A DNA stretch of 64,000 nt from Rheinheimera sp. EpRS3. GTDB taxonomy: Bacteria > Pseudomonadota > Gammaproteobacteria > Enterobacterales > Alteromonadaceae. The stretch lies in contig NZ_LNQS01000001.1 of assembly GCF_001513785.1 (NCBI RefSeq), positions 930,001 to 994,000 of the forward strand. Direction: 5' to 3'. A model generated the notes under the pieces. It did not search any database and was not told the DNA's origin. It was given only the letters and a program-made list of their open reading frames with translations. Position numbers and translations under genes: made by a program. Positions 47,357 to 56,150 of this stretch are shown one piece after another. Every line of letters starts with the position of its first letter. Position 1 is the stretch's first letter.

Positions 47357-48574
47357 TTACTGCTGGTTACGGGCGAAACGTGCCAGTTGTTGCTGAGTAC
47401 GGGCGGTGCCGGATAACAGATCTTTTGCTGCCTGATCAATAGAGGCCATTTGGTTATAGGCATCACCGGTCACCTGTTCAATAGCTGATAAGTGCTGATG
47501 CGTTTGCTGGTAGCGTTGCTCCAGTTCCAGTACGGTGTTATTAATGTTTTGAATACCGCTTTTGGCTTGTTGCAGTTCTTGTTGCAACTGGCTGAATTCG
47601 GCGCTGGTGCTGTCAATTTGCTGCTGCGCTTGTTGCGCTTGCTGGTTCAGGCTTTGCGATTCGGTGCGGGTGTCACCAACCAGTTGCTCCATTTCATTTA
47701 AAAAGCCGGAAATTTGTTTGGTGGCGTCATTGACTTTCGCGGCCAGCGTACGCACCTCATCAGCTACCACGGCAAAACCGCGGCCGGCATCACCGGCGCG
47801 GGCGGCTTCTATTGCGGCATTCAGCGCCAGCAGGTTGGTTTGATCGGAAAAGTTTTCTACCATCACCAGAATTTGCCGCACATTTTCTGAATTTTTGTGC
47901 AAGCCGTTGATAGTACTGCCAAAACTATTAAGCAGTGTAACAATGCCCGATAACTGGCCGGTTAGTTGCTGCATCTGATTGCTGGCGACTCTGGCTTTAT
48001 CTACAGCGACGCCGGAAACCAGGCCCACCTGATCGCCATGCTGCACGATATCGGATAAGTATTGCAGCACTTCATCACTTTCACGGCGAATTTGGCCACT
48101 ACGCTTTTCGGTATCCTGCAAATGGCTGCGGGTACTTTTTACTGCACCGGATACCTGCTCGTTAACTAAATGGGTTTCGCCGGCCTGCTGGTGAATATCG
48201 CCCAGCAACACCCCCAACTGGCTGACAAACTGGTTGTATTCTTCTGACAGGGTACGAAATTCATCATAAGTAAAAGCAGGCAGGCGGTGGTTAAGATCGG
48301 TACCTTTGCGGTTGGTGTCGTGCAGGGCTGATACCAGAGCTTTCACCGGTCGTACAATCAGGTAGTGCATATAGCCGATAGTAAATACAAAGGCTGTTAC
48401 GCCAAGCACCAGCAATAACCACCAGCGGCTGTCCGCCCCGGAGGCAGGATACGCCAGATACAACGCCAGCAGGAAAAACAGCGCTAAAAAGCTGATATTA
48501 CCAACAATTTTACGGCTTAAAGTGCCAAAGAAAGTGCGTTCAATAAACAGGTAAAGAGAGGTAAAACCAGCCAT
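47357..48574 (-). CDS. methyl-accepting chemotaxis protein without periplasmic domain
   Basis: A 405-residue transducer. Two membrane segments (about 23-42 and 49-70) are separated by only a few residues, so there is no periplasmic sensor. A HAMP domain ([17 protein letters not shown], about 73-125) and a signalling hairpin follow, with the invariant tip [20 protein letters not shown] and [10 protein letters not shown]. It may sense through the membrane or through HAMP, or act with other receptors. ATG 48574 is chosen since [10 protein letters not shown] starts the first segment; an upstream start would add 16 residues. A TM-loop-free layout also occurs in aerotaxis-like receptors. Confidence 0.88.
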   Translation of the reverse strand: MAGFTSLYLFIERTFFGTLSRKIVGNISFLALFFLLALYLAYPASGADSRWWLLLVLGVTAFVFTIGYMHYLIVRPVKALVSALHDTNRKGTDLNHRLPAFTYDEFRTLSEEYNQFVSQLGVLLGDIHQQAGETHLVNEQVSGAVKSTRSHLQDTEKRSGQIRRESDEVLQYLSDIVQHGDQVGLVSGVAVDKARVASNQMQQLTGQLSGIVTLLNSFGSTINGLHKNSENVRQILVMVENFSDQTNLLALNAAIEAARAGDAGRGFAVVADEVRTLAAKVNDATKQISGFLNEMEQLVGDTRTESQSLNQQAQQAQQQIDSTSAEFSQLQQELQQAKSGIQNINNTVLELEQRYQQTHQHLSAIEQVTGDAYNQMASIDQAAKDLLSGTARTQQQLARFARNQQ

Positions 48575-48681
48575 AAGGTCGCAAGTCCTGCCAGAATATA
48601 ATAATAGAAAATAGCATAACATAGCGTTTTAGACGCTGCGACCATTGCGCCGTAATGCGGTTGATCTGGCGCAAACTTATG

Positions 48682-49089
48682 TTAAATCGCCAGTTTACGG
48701 CTAATAAACCAACCTGTAATCATAGCTATGATAAACGCCAGTGTGCCATGGCTACCCGAGCTTAAAGCCGCTAATGCCGGGCCCGGGCAGTAACCGGCTA
48801 AACCCCAGCCTGCGCCAAACAGCAACGCTCCGATAAGCAGCGGTTTATCCAGGGTTGTTTTAGTGGGCAAGCTGAAACTTTGAGCAAACACCGGTTTGCC
48901 TTTGCCGATAAACAGCCAGTAGCCACAGCTATACACGGCAAGTGCCGCCGCCATAACCAGGATTAAACTTGGGTCCCAGTTAGTATTTAGCGTTAAAAAG
49001 CCCAGCACTTTGTTTGGGTCTATCATGTGTGAATAAGCAATACCGACTGACATCAGCAGCCCGGCGATAAAAGCGAAAATAATCGGCAT
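48682..49089 (-). CDS. YeeE/YedE-type sulfur transport half (DUF6691)
   Basis: A 135-residue membrane protein with about four hydrophobic segments and the conserved GAGWGLAGYCPGPALAAL motif (Cys about 101). YeeE/YedE proteins carry thiosulfate or related sulfur species; paired short halves act together. It is the last gene of the tauE-rhodanese-yedE-yedE operon, 10 bases after its partner. Confidence 0.88.
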   Translation of the reverse strand: MPIIFAFIAGLLMSVGIAYSHMIDPNKVLGFLTLNTNWDPSLILVMAAALAVYSCGYWLFIGKGKPVFAQSFSLPTKTTLDKPLLIGALLFGAGWGLAGYCPGPALAALSSGSHGTLAFIIAMITGWFISRKLAI

Positions 49090-49099
49090 GACAGTCTCC

Positions 49100-49504
49100 T
49101 TAACTCAGCAGGGTGGCAACCAGCATGCCGCTTAACATAAACAGCACAGTAGCGGTGATGGATCGTGGTGATAAGCGGCTGACGCCACAAATACCATGGC
49201 CCGAAGTGCAACCACTGCCCCAGCCGGTGCCAACGCCCACTAATAAACCGGCAACAATAACCTGCCAGCTAAGCTGCGGTGTGCTGTAGCTGTAATCCGT
49301 TATTATTGCCGCAACTAATAGCGGGCCGGCAACAATACCGGCTAAAAATGCCAGCCGCCAACTGCGGCCTTCGCGGGTAAATAAGGCTGAACTGGTAATA
49401 CCGGAAATACCAGCGATACGGCCATAAAATACCAATAAAATCAGCGCGCCCAAGCCTATCATGGCGCCGCCAATCAGGGCTTCAACCGGGGTGAAGTTTT
49501 CCAT
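49100..49504 (-). CDS. YeeE/YedE-type sulfur transport half
   Basis: A 134-residue membrane protein with about four segments and the [22 protein letters not shown] motif (two Cys about 105 and 112), the signature of the N-terminal YeeE/YedE half. Works with the next gene. It starts 15 bases after the rhodanese stop, within the persulfide operon. Confidence 0.9.
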   Translation of the reverse strand: MENFTPVEALIGGAMIGLGALILLVFYGRIAGISGITSSALFTREGRSWRLAFLAGIVAGPLLVAAIITDYSYSTPQLSWQVIVAGLLVGVGTGWGSGCTSGHGICGVSRLSPRSITATVLFMLSGMLVATLLS

Positions 49505-49519
49505 TGTCTGCTCCAGCTC

Positions 49520-49918
49520 TTATTTAACAGCCAAACCTGCGTCCAGCCAGGCTTGCATACCACCGGCTACCGAATATACCTGCGTAAACCCCATACGTTG
49601 CAATGATTCTGCTGCCAATGCCGAGCGTGCGCCAGAGCGGCAAATTAAATACAGCGGGCTTTGCGCTAACTGCGCCAGCGCCACGTCTGCCGCGCAGCCG
49701 CTTGCTGCGACTTTGGGGTGATTATGAATATTCATCTCCAGTACGCCACGCGGATAATTTACCGCACCACTAATATGCTGCTGGGCGAATTCTGCCGGCT
49801 CGCGCACATCAACCACCAGGGTTTCAGCGTCGGCAGTAAGCGCTGTGCTCAGCTCATTGATACTCACTTCCTTAATTACGGCTTTGGCCTCGGCCACCAA
49901 CTGTTGTGCTGTTTTCAT
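49520..49918 (-). CDS. rhodanese-domain sulfurtransferase
   Basis: A 132-residue single rhodanese domain without a signal peptide, so cytoplasmic. VVDVREPAEFAQQHISGAVN and the active-site loop LICRSGARSALAA (Cys about 89) are present. It transfers sulfane sulfur, probably between imported sulfur species and the persulfide dioxygenase encoded opposite. Confidence 0.93.
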   Translation of the reverse strand: MKTAQQLVAEAKAVIKEVSINELSTALTADAETLVVDVREPAEFAQQHISGAVNYPRGVLEMNIHNHPKVAASGCAADVALAQLAQSPLYLICRSGARSALAAESLQRMGFTQVYSVAGGMQAWLDAGLAVK

Positions 49919-49940
49919 TTGACACTCCCGCCTGCTGAAA

Positions 49941-50690
49941 TTAAATAACAGATTGATAAATGACGACGACCGCCATAATCACTAAAAATACGGCAAAGGC
50001 ACGTTGTAGCTGCTGTTTGGGTAAGCGTTTGCCAACCGCTGCGCCGGCATAGCTACCGGCAATACCGGCAACAATCATCAGGCCGATAGTGTTCCAGTCA
50101 AATATGGCGCCGTCTGCAGCCATTACCCAGTAGTATTTACCAAAACCGACAAAAGACTTCATGGCAATAATTACCAGGCTGGTTGCCACACCAACCGGCA
50201 TGGTTAAACCGCCTAGTAACACTAAGGCAGGTACTATTAAAAAGCCGCCACCCACGCCAACAAAGCCGGTTATTGCACCCACAGCTAAGCCATCGATAAC
50301 AATTTTTACCGGCTTAAATGCTTTGCCGTTGCCAAGCTCGCCAATATTGCTGCGCCACATCATCACTGCGGCGACCAGCATCAGCATAGCGAAGACCAAC
50401 AGCTGCCAGCGGGCATCGACTAAAGTGCCCAGCCAGGCGCCGCCATAAGTACCGGCCATTCCCGGAATACCAAACCACATAACATGACGCCAGCTAATCA
50501 GCCGTTGCAAGCCATTACGCACTGAGCCAAACAAGCTGATACCGGCTACAATCAACAGCGAAGACGCTATAGCCAGCTGAGGCGGCATATGCAGCAGATA
50601 CAACAACACCGGCACAGTCAGTATAGAGCCGCCGGAGCCAAACAGACCCAGGCTTAAACCAATTACTATTGCACCAAGTAAGGCCAGCAT
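49941..50690 (-). CDS. TauE/SafE family sulfite/sulfur exporter
   Basis: A 249-residue membrane protein with about seven or eight segments and the two TauE signature half-motifs (GLFGSGGSILTVPVLLYLL near the start, GFVGVGGGFLIVPALVLLGG near residue 142). Family members export sulfite or sulfonates. First gene of the minus-strand sulfur operon; its start is 20 bases from a perfect palindrome at 50711. Confidence 0.92.
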   Translation of the reverse strand: MLALLGAIVIGLSLGLFGSGGSILTVPVLLYLLHMPPQLAIASSLLIVAGISLFGSVRNGLQRLISWRHVMWFGIPGMAGTYGGAWLGTLVDARWQLLVFAMLMLVAAVMMWRSNIGELGNGKAFKPVKIVIDGLAVGAITGFVGVGGGFLIVPALVLLGGLTMPVGVATSLVIIAMKSFVGFGKYYWVMAADGAIFDWNTIGLMIVAGIAGSYAGAAVGKRLPKQQLQRAFAVFLVIMAVVVIYQSVI

Positions 50691-50710
50691 AATGTGTTTG
50701 TCCTATATAA

Positions 50711-50724
50711 CATATTGGAATATG
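50711..50724. promoter_or_regulatory. operator-like palindrome in sulfur divergent promoter
   Basis: CATATTGGAATATG is a perfect 14-bp palindrome, 20 bases from the tauE start. AATAT-rich palindromes are reported for BigR-type persulfide repressors; no such regulator gene is in the window. Confidence 0.5.
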
Positions 50725-50776
50725 CTTATAACATGAATTGCATTCTAATGTGGTTTTCGCTAAGCTGCAATGAAAT

Positions 50777-50790
50777 TTAGATATTTCTAA
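50777..50790. promoter_or_regulatory. second palindrome before persulfide dioxygenase
   Basis: TTAGATATTTCTAA has four-base arms and ends 14 bases before the dioxygenase start, so binding here could block translation or transcription. Paired with the site at 50711 it could give control of both directions. Confidence 0.4.
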
Positions 50791-50804
50791 TTTACGAGGT
50801 GGGT

Positions 50805-51677
50805 ATGGCTGCTAATAACGTGCATATTGAAATGTTTTTCGATAAAGACAGTTCAACTTTTAGCTATGTAGTCACGGATAGCAGCACTAAGGCTGCCGCC
50901 ATTATTGACCCGGTGCTGAACTACGATGCTGCCGCCGGCCTGATTAGCACGACAGACGCTGACAATATACTGGCCTATATTGCTGCCAAAAATCTTACCA
51001 TAGCCTGGATTTTAGAAACCCATGCCCATGCCGATCATTTATCTGCAGCGCATTATTTGCATGTTAAAACCGGCGCACCGGTGGCAATAGGTGAGGGCAT
51101 TCGTAAAGTACAGCAAACCTTTAAACTGGTGTTTAACCTTAATGACGACCAATTGCTGGCCAAAGGTGACTATTTTGACAAATTGTTTGCCGATAACGAG
51201 CGCTTTAGCATTGGCAGTGTAACCGCGCAGGTGATTAATACCCCTGGCCATACCAACGACAGTGTTAGTTATTTGATTGCAGGCAACTTATTTGTAGGTG
51301 ACTCACTGTTTATGCCCGATTCCGGTACCGCACGCTGCGATTTTCCCGGTGGCGATGCACATATTTTGTACCGCTCCATTCAGCGTATTTATCAGTTACC
51401 GGACGACACTAACATTTTGATGTGTCATGACTATCAGCCCAACGGCCGCGAGTTAAAATACCAAACCAGTGTGGCGGAGCAAAAAGCGCAGAATATTCAT
51501 GTTAAAGCCGATACGCCGGAGCAGGAGTTTGTGCAAAAACGCGAAGCCCGTGACAAAACCCTGGCGGTACCCCGGTTAATTTATCCTGCGGTACAGGTGA
51601 ACATTCGTGGTGGCCAACTGCCAAGTGCTGAGCAAAACGGCGTAAGTTACATAAAAATTCCGTTAAAACAGCTGTAA
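50805..51677 (+). CDS. MBL-fold persulfide dioxygenase (ETHE1/Blh-like)
   Basis: A 290-residue metallo-beta-lactamase-fold enzyme. The metal motif is ETHAHADHLSAAHYL (about 70-84), with NTPGHTNDSVSYL and GDSLFMPDSGTARCDF carrying the remaining ligands. C-terminal YPAVQVNIRGGQLP is typical of bacterial Blh-type persulfide dioxygenases. It oxidises glutathione persulfide to sulfite, which TauE could export. The ATG at 50805 is preceded by GAGG; a GTG two codons upstream is possible. Confidence 0.92.
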   Translation: MAANNVHIEMFFDKDSSTFSYVVTDSSTKAAAIIDPVLNYDAAAGLISTTDADNILAYIAAKNLTIAWILETHAHADHLSAAHYLHVKTGAPVAIGEGIRKVQQTFKLVFNLNDDQLLAKGDYFDKLFADNERFSIGSVTAQVINTPGHTNDSVSYLIAGNLFVGDSLFMPDSGTARCDFPGGDAHILYRSIQRIYQLPDDTNILMCHDYQPNGRELKYQTSVAEQKAQNIHVKADTPEQEFVQKREARDKTLAVPRLIYPAVQVNIRGGQLPSAEQNGVSYIKIPLKQL

Positions 51678-51687
51678 ACACCCACTG

Positions 51688-51720
51688 AAAAGATCGGCTG
51701 GCACAGACAGCCGATCTTTT
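51688..51720 (+). terminator. intrinsic terminator after persulfide dioxygenase
   Basis: AAAAGATCGGCTG and CAGCCGATCTTTT pair perfectly over 13 bases around a 7-base loop, with the T tract inside the arm. Confidence 0.9.
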
Positions 51721-51773
51721 ATGCGCTATAAACCGTAGTCTTGTTTAACAAATCAGCAAAGAGACGTGTACGG

Positions 51774-52673
51774 ATGAAAAAGCCAGCGCAACAACCTTCA
51801 ACCCAGCTGCCAGACCAAGCCTTTAAGCTATATGACAAATACGCTCACGGCATGCTAAGCCGGCGCGATTTTTTTACTGCTATGGCCGGTTTGGCAGTAA
51901 ATGCGGCACTGGCAACAACTTTTATCAACAGCATGTTACCCAACTATGCGCTGGCACAGCAGGTATCGTTTAACGATGACGATATTATTGCCAGCTATCA
52001 GAAATTTGCCTCGCCGCTGGGCCACGGCGAAGGCCGGGGTTATCTGGTTAAACCGAAAAATGCTGCTGCAGCAATGCCAACTGTGCTGGTGATCCACGAA
52101 AACCGCGGTTTAAACCCTTATATTGAAGATGTTGCCCGCCGCCTGGCGAAGGCCGGTTTTATTGCTTTTGCCCCTGATGCGCTCTGGCCGCTGGGTGGTT
52201 ATCCCGGTAACGATGATGCCGGCCGTGAGATGCAAAGCCGGCTGGAACCGGCAAAAATTGTGGCCGATTTAGCCGCAGCAGCACAATGGCTGAAGCAACT
52301 TGACGGTGGCAGCGGTAAGCTGGGCGTAGTGGGTTTTTGTTTTGGCGGCGCCATGACGGGGCGTTTAGCTGCAGATTTGCCAAATGTGGTAGATGCCGGA
52401 GTGCCGTTTTACGGCTCGCCACCTCCGGCTGACAAGATAGCAGCGATCAAAGCGCCATTACTGGTGCAGTTAGGTGAGCTGGACGAGCGGGTGAATAACC
52501 AGTGGCCAGATGCTGAAGCGCTGTTTAAGCAGCACAAGGTCAATTACAAAATTGAACTGTATCCGGCATCTCACCATGGCTTTCATAACGATTCCACTGC
52601 GCGTTATAACAAAGAGATGGCAGAGCTGGCGTGGCAGCGTACGTTGGCGTTTTTCCGCCAGCATCTTAGCTGA
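51774..52673 (+). CDS. Tat-exported dienelactone hydrolase family protein
   Basis: A 299-residue hydrolase with a twin-arginine signal (SRRDFFTAMAGLAVNAAL, about 31-48, then ALAQQ). Dienelactone-hydrolase body: the catalytic nucleophile is a Cys in GVVGFCFGGAMTG (about 189), Asp in LGELDERVN, His in SHHGFHND. It probably hydrolyses lactones or esters in the periplasm. I start at ATG 51774; the upstream TTG would add an eleven-residue basic tail. Monocistronic between two terminators. Confidence 0.88.
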   Translation: MKKPAQQPSTQLPDQAFKLYDKYAHGMLSRRDFFTAMAGLAVNAALATTFINSMLPNYALAQQVSFNDDDIIASYQKFASPLGHGEGRGYLVKPKNAAAAMPTVLVIHENRGLNPYIEDVARRLAKAGFIAFAPDALWPLGGYPGNDDAGREMQSRLEPAKIVADLAAAAQWLKQLDGGSGKLGVVGFCFGGAMTGRLAADLPNVVDAGVPFYGSPPPADKIAAIKAPLLVQLGELDERVNNQWPDAEALFKQHKVNYKIELYPASHHGFHNDSTARYNKEMAELAWQRTLAFFRQHLS

Positions 52674-52736
52674 TACTTGTTTGTGCACGGTGCTTTAGCG
52701 TAATCTGGCGGCAGACAAAACAAACAAGGTTACAGC

Positions 52737-53735
52737 ATGAGAATAGCGTTGTTGGGGCTTGGCGATATAGCACAAAAAGCCTATTTACCCTTAATAGCGG
52801 CTATGCCAGGCATTACACCACTGCTGTGCACCCGCCAGGCAGCTGTGTTGCAACAGCTAATGCAGCAGTACCGTATTAAAGAAGGCTACACAGAGCTTAC
52901 GCAGCTAATTGCTGCTAAGCCCGACGCTGTAATGATCCACAGCAGCACCGACAGCCATTTTGCTGTTGCCACGCAATTATTGCAGGCCGGTATCGCGGTG
53001 TTTATTGATAAACCGCTCAGTTACAACCTGGCTGAATGTGAGCAACTGCTGGCACTGGCACAGCAGCAAAACCTGCCATTATTTGTTGGTTTTAACCGCC
53101 GTTACGCACCCTTGTATCAGGCTGCTTTAGCCACACCGCCAATACAACTGCACTATCAGAAAAACCGCTATAACCTGCCGGCGGATAGCCGTACTTTTAT
53201 TTATGATGATTTTATTCATCTGCTGGATTTTGCGCTTTATGCTGGCGGTGTACAAAACCCGGCACAGCTTAAACCACAGGTATATGGCAGTTATACCGGC
53301 CAGCAACTGGCTAGTGTGCAGGTACACTGGCAATATCAGGGCGCGGCGTTTTCTGTATCAATGAATCGCATAGCCGGTAATAGTTTTGAGCGGCTGGAAT
53401 ACTTTGGTGCAAATCAGCACTGGCAAATTGATAATCTGGTGCAGGGGCATTACGCCGCTGATAATCAGCAGCAGTTACTAGGCTTTAATGACTGGCATAA
53501 TACCTTGTATAAGCGCGGTTTTGTTACCATGCTGCAGGCTTTTGTGGCGCAGCTGCAACAAGGTGGTACTAACCCGGCGATGAATCAGGCGGCGCTGTGC
53601 AGCCATCAGTTGTGTGAACAGGTAGTGCTGCAACTGCAGCAACATAGCCCAGCTAAAAAAATGGCCGCTCAAAGGGTTGGGACTCTGAGCGGCCAATTAC
53701 AACAAAAGGTACCACGCAACCGGCATACTATATAA
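52737..53735 (+). CDS. Gfo/Idh/MocA family oxidoreductase
   Basis: A 332-residue cytoplasmic NAD(P)-dependent dehydrogenase of sugar-like substrates. The Rossmann motif is IALLGLGDIAQKAYLPLI (residues 2-19), followed by IHSSTDSHFAVATQLLQAG and the catalytic-area motif FIDKPLSYNLAECEQL with its Lys. The last 30 residues (PAKKMAAQRVGTLSG...) are low in family character and lie over a 9-bp hairpin, so the end may be a shifted reading of a former terminator. Substrate unknown. Confidence 0.85.
   Translation: MRIALLGLGDIAQKAYLPLIAAMPGITPLLCTRQAAVLQQLMQQYRIKEGYTELTQLIAAKPDAVMIHSSTDSHFAVATQLLQAGIAVFIDKPLSYNLAECEQLLALAQQQNLPLFVGFNRRYAPLYQAALATPPIQLHYQKNRYNLPADSRTFIYDDFIHLLDFALYAGGVQNPAQLKPQVYGSYTGQQLASVQVHWQYQGAAFSVSMNRIAGNSFERLEYFGANQHWQIDNLVQGHYAADNQQQLLGFNDWHNTLYKRGFVTMLQAFVAQLQQGGTNPAMNQAALCSHQLCEQVVLQLQQHSPAKKMAAQRVGTLSGQLQQKVPRNRHTI
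53663..53694. other. hairpin inside the end of the Gfo/Idh gene
   Basis: GGCCGCTCA and TGAGCGGCC pair perfectly around a 14-base loop, following an A-run, 41 bases before the stop codon. It resembles a terminator that has become coding. The gap 53736-53912 holds no gene. Confidence 0.45.
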
Positions 53736-53912
53736 CTGCCATGCAGCGTGCTTTGATACAGCGCAAGAATAACCTCGTTAGCACTGCCTGCCCAGCGACA
53801 AAATGTAAGTGTTTATAACCGGTGTAACAACTCCAGTGGTAAGTGCCAAAGCATGTATAGCCAGCGGTAAAGCTGGTAAACTACGGCGTTATTTTTTGCT
53901 TAGGGGGCACTA

Positions 53913-54587
53913 GTGCGTTACCAGTGGATTTTATTTGATGCCGACGAAACGTTGTTTCACTTTGATGCCTTCAAAGGGTTGCAGTTAATGTTTTCCCGCC
54001 AGCAGTATCAGTTTAGTTCTGACGAATATCAGTATTATCAATCAATTAACCTGCCGCTGTGGCAGCAATATCAGCAGGGCGAAATTAGCGCACAGCAACT
54101 GCAGGTAAACCGTTTTACCCCCTGGGCCGACAAACTTAATACCAGTGCTTCAGCGCTGAACAGCGCCTTTATGCTGGCAATGGCGGATATTTGCACCCCG
54201 CTGCCGGGGGCCACTGAGCTGATAACTGCTTTAAAAGGCCGGGTTAAGCTGGGTATTATTACTAACGGTTTTACTGAGTTGCAGCAAATCCGCCTTGAAC
54301 GCACCGGTTTTGCCGATGTATTTTCACCGCTGGTGATCTCTGAACAGGTGGGGGTAGCCAAACCTCATATTGATATTTTTAACCATGCATTTGCCTTAAT
54401 GGGCCACCCGCCGAAACAGCATATTTTAATGGTCGGTGATAACCCGCATGCCGATATACAAGGTGGCATTAATGCCGGTATAGATACCTGTTGGCTAAAC
54501 CGCCATGGTGCCGCGCGGCCACAAGGCATAACGCCGAAGCATGAAGTCAGCTCACTGCTGCAATTGCAACAGTGGCTGGCAGGTTAG
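53913..54587 (+). CDS. yjjG: YjjG family pyrimidine 5'-nucleotidase
   Basis: A 224-residue HAD hydrolase. Motif I FDADETLFHFDAFKGL (nucleophile Asp about 8), motif II GIITNGFTELQQIRLE, motif III with Lys in VAKPHIDIFNHAF, motif IV VGDNPHADIQGGINAG. YjjG dephosphorylates non-canonical and pyrimidine nucleoside monophosphates and keeps them out of DNA. GTG start with AGGGGG at six bases. Converges on the lipase gene. Confidence 0.92.
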   Translation: MRYQWILFDADETLFHFDAFKGLQLMFSRQQYQFSSDEYQYYQSINLPLWQQYQQGEISAQQLQVNRFTPWADKLNTSASALNSAFMLAMADICTPLPGATELITALKGRVKLGIITNGFTELQQIRLERTGFADVFSPLVISEQVGVAKPHIDIFNHAFALMGHPPKQHILMVGDNPHADIQGGINAGIDTCWLNRHGAARPQGITPKHEVSSLLQLQQWLAG

Positions 54588-54612
54588 GGGGCTGCAAAAG
54601 CAAACCGGCCCG

Positions 54613-54639
54613 GCTGATTAAGAGCATTATTTAATCAGC
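54613..54639. terminator. hairpin at the lipase stop, shared by convergent genes
   Basis: GCTGATTAA and TTAATCAGC pair perfectly around a 9-base loop that includes the lipase stop. No clear T run. Confidence 0.35.
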
Positions 54640-55331
54640 TGGTATTGCTGCGCCGCGGTGTCGGTTTGCAGGCCAAAATGGCCCAGCACGTAGTTATAGC
54701 TGGCATTTTCACCCCAGATACTGCTGCTGTGAATACCGTATACCAGGCAGCTGCCGGTGGCACACACCACCTGATCGCTGTAACTTTTGATCGAATACAC
54801 TTTCTGCGCAAAACGGATACCGTATAAGCTGTCAAGAAACGGGCTCGACACCGATAAACCCGCACTGCCGCACGTCGAGTTCCATACATTGTACGGGTAG
54901 ACACCACAACTTAATAAGCCGCGAAAAGCGCCGGCAATACCAACAAAACTGTTTACCTGTGACGCTATCGCCAGCTTGTCTATTTGCTGTGCTGCCAGGG
55001 TGGCGCCCATTGAATGGCCGATAACGTCTATCTTGCCGGTGCAGGAATTGGCTAAGGCCTGTTGCAACGCATTGCGTACCGGTGTTTCTTCACTGCCGCT
55101 GTGGTCATTGCAGGCAGCGCAGCCTTTCGAGCCCCAGTCCGGCCGGTAAATATCGCTACTGCTGTAGCCTTTAGTCAGTAAGTAGTTATAAGTGTTATCC
55201 CAGCTTGCCGGCGTGGCGGTATTGCCATGCACCAGCACCACCGCATCAACACAAGCTGCCTGCAGCATAAGGCTGCAACTGGCAAGAATGGTAAAAAGGG
55301 TAGTAAGCAGATATTTTTTATAGTTATACAT
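54627..55331 (-). CDS. secreted alpha/beta-hydrolase lipase
   Basis: A 234-residue lipase of the class-2/EstA group with a signal peptide (about 1-24, LASCSLMLQA). Oxyanion motif VVLVHGNTATPASWDN; nucleophile elbow IGHSMGATLAAQQ (Ser about 108); Cys pairs (CAAC, CGVY, CATGSC) suggest disulfides of an exported enzyme. The catalytic His is probably in VLGHFGLQ. It hydrolyses short esters or lipids outside the cytoplasm. Start ATG 55331; a longer frame upstream lacks a signal sequence. Confidence 0.85.
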   Translation of the reverse strand: MYNYKKYLLTTLFTILASCSLMLQAACVDAVVLVHGNTATPASWDNTYNYLLTKGYSSSDIYRPDWGSKGCAACNDHSGSEETPVRNALQQALANSCTGKIDVIGHSMGATLAAQQIDKLAIASQVNSFVGIAGAFRGLLSCGVYPYNVWNSTCGSAGLSVSSPFLDSLYGIRFAQKVYSIKSYSDQVVCATGSCLVYGIHSSSIWGENASYNYVLGHFGLQTDTAAQQYQLIK

Positions 55332-55485
55332 GGTGTTAGCTCCTGTTGGGTTGCAACCTAAGCTAAGCAGTTGGCGAAAAATGCACCATAGCACTTTAGT
55401 GCTGGCAAACATTAATAAGCTGGTTGCTGAATATATGGACATCCTATAAATTAGGTACTTAATACAGCGCGGCGCAAAAATATAA

Positions 55486-55597
55486 TGCATGCTCGTTTTT
55501 TCTGGCCGTCATAATAAAGGTCAAGTATTTATAGTTATTTTTTCAATGGACTATCTAGGTGCGTTTCCTCTATAGGAATTGAGAAAACGAGCATGCA
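55486..55597. repeat. 112-bp inverted-repeat-bounded element
   Basis: TGCATGCTCGTTTT (55486-55499) and AAAACGAGCATGCA (55584-55597) are perfect 14-bp inverted repeats that bound an A+T-rich core. No ORF lies inside. It ends 13 bases before the cassette core site at 55610. It could be a small MITE-type element or a structured recombination site. Confidence 0.55.
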
Positions 55598-55609
55598 CAA
55601 TAATAAAAT

Positions 55610-55618
55610 GTTAGGTGC
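55610..55618 (+). other. cassette boundary core site (R')
   Basis: GTTAGGTGC fits the GTTRRRY core exactly and is the 9-base reverse complement of GCACCTAAC at 56057-56065, the 5' end of the attC that follows the next gene. This marks a complete cassette, about 55611-56130. Confidence 0.65.
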
Positions 55619-55629
55619 AAGGAGTAGCA

Positions 55630-56064
55630 TTGAAACCTGAGATTTCTATAGAAAAAGTATGGTTCGATGATGATGTGACTGAATTAAAAATTTCAGTCTG
55701 TAACGGACGCTCGGTATTCACTAACAAAGTTTATGTGGGTAACCATCAAATTTTAGAGTTAGTTAATGCACTTGATGTCTTTAAAACCCATTATTACGGT
55801 GGTTTAAAAGACATATTGCTTGGTACGTTTGGCCGTGAATACGCCAATGGTGCTTTTTCTGCGAGGCTTCACTTTCCTAAGCCGGGTGCTTTGTACATAG
55901 CAACTCATCAGCAATCTGAGTACTTTGAGTTCAAGGGGCGGGAAGAGGCAAGCGAGGCGAAAATGTACTTAAAAACGGAGCCTGTGCTTTTAGATAACTT
56001 TATTCAGGAGCTAAAGGGGTTAGGCAATGGCATTAATGATGTTGCAACGCTCGTTTGCACCTAA
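55630..56064 (+). CDS. cassette-borne protein of unknown function
   Basis: A 144-residue cytoplasmic protein starting at TTG after AAGGAG. Alternating strands with many Val/Phe and acidic residues early (EKVWFDDDVTELKISV) and a GREYANGAFSARLHF centre suggest a compact alpha/beta fold. No family recognised; a link to immunity or toxin pairs is not supported. It is the sole gene between matching core sites (55610 and 56057), and its stop lies inside the attC. Confidence 0.6.
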   Translation: MKPEISIEKVWFDDDVTELKISVCNGRSVFTNKVYVGNHQILELVNALDVFKTHYYGGLKDILLGTFGREYANGAFSARLHFPKPGALYIATHQQSEYFEFKGREEASEAKMYLKTEPVLLDNFIQELKGLGNGINDVATLVCT

Positions 56065-56138
56065 CAATCCGCGTCATTCGGGGCCAACGGCCCCTGCGAT
56101 GCTCACAAGTTCGCGCGCATGCGCGGGGCGCTATGTGG
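56057..56138 (+). other. attC site with one decayed core
   Basis: GCACCTAACAATCCGC opens the site and GCGCTATGTGG closes it; the closing core is GCTATGT instead of GTTATGT. An internal hairpin (GGGGCC/GGCCCC) sits near the tip, and a second GC-rich palindrome (CGCGCATGCGCG) lies towards the 3' side. Length is about 80 bp. Confidence 0.6.
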
Positions 56139-56150
56139 CAAGGAGCCATC

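Noticed and set aside
56055-56150. Longer N-terminus for the 143-residue membrane protein
   Set aside because: The extra 32 residues come from reading through the attC hairpin; the TTG after AAGGAG gives a normal membrane-protein start.
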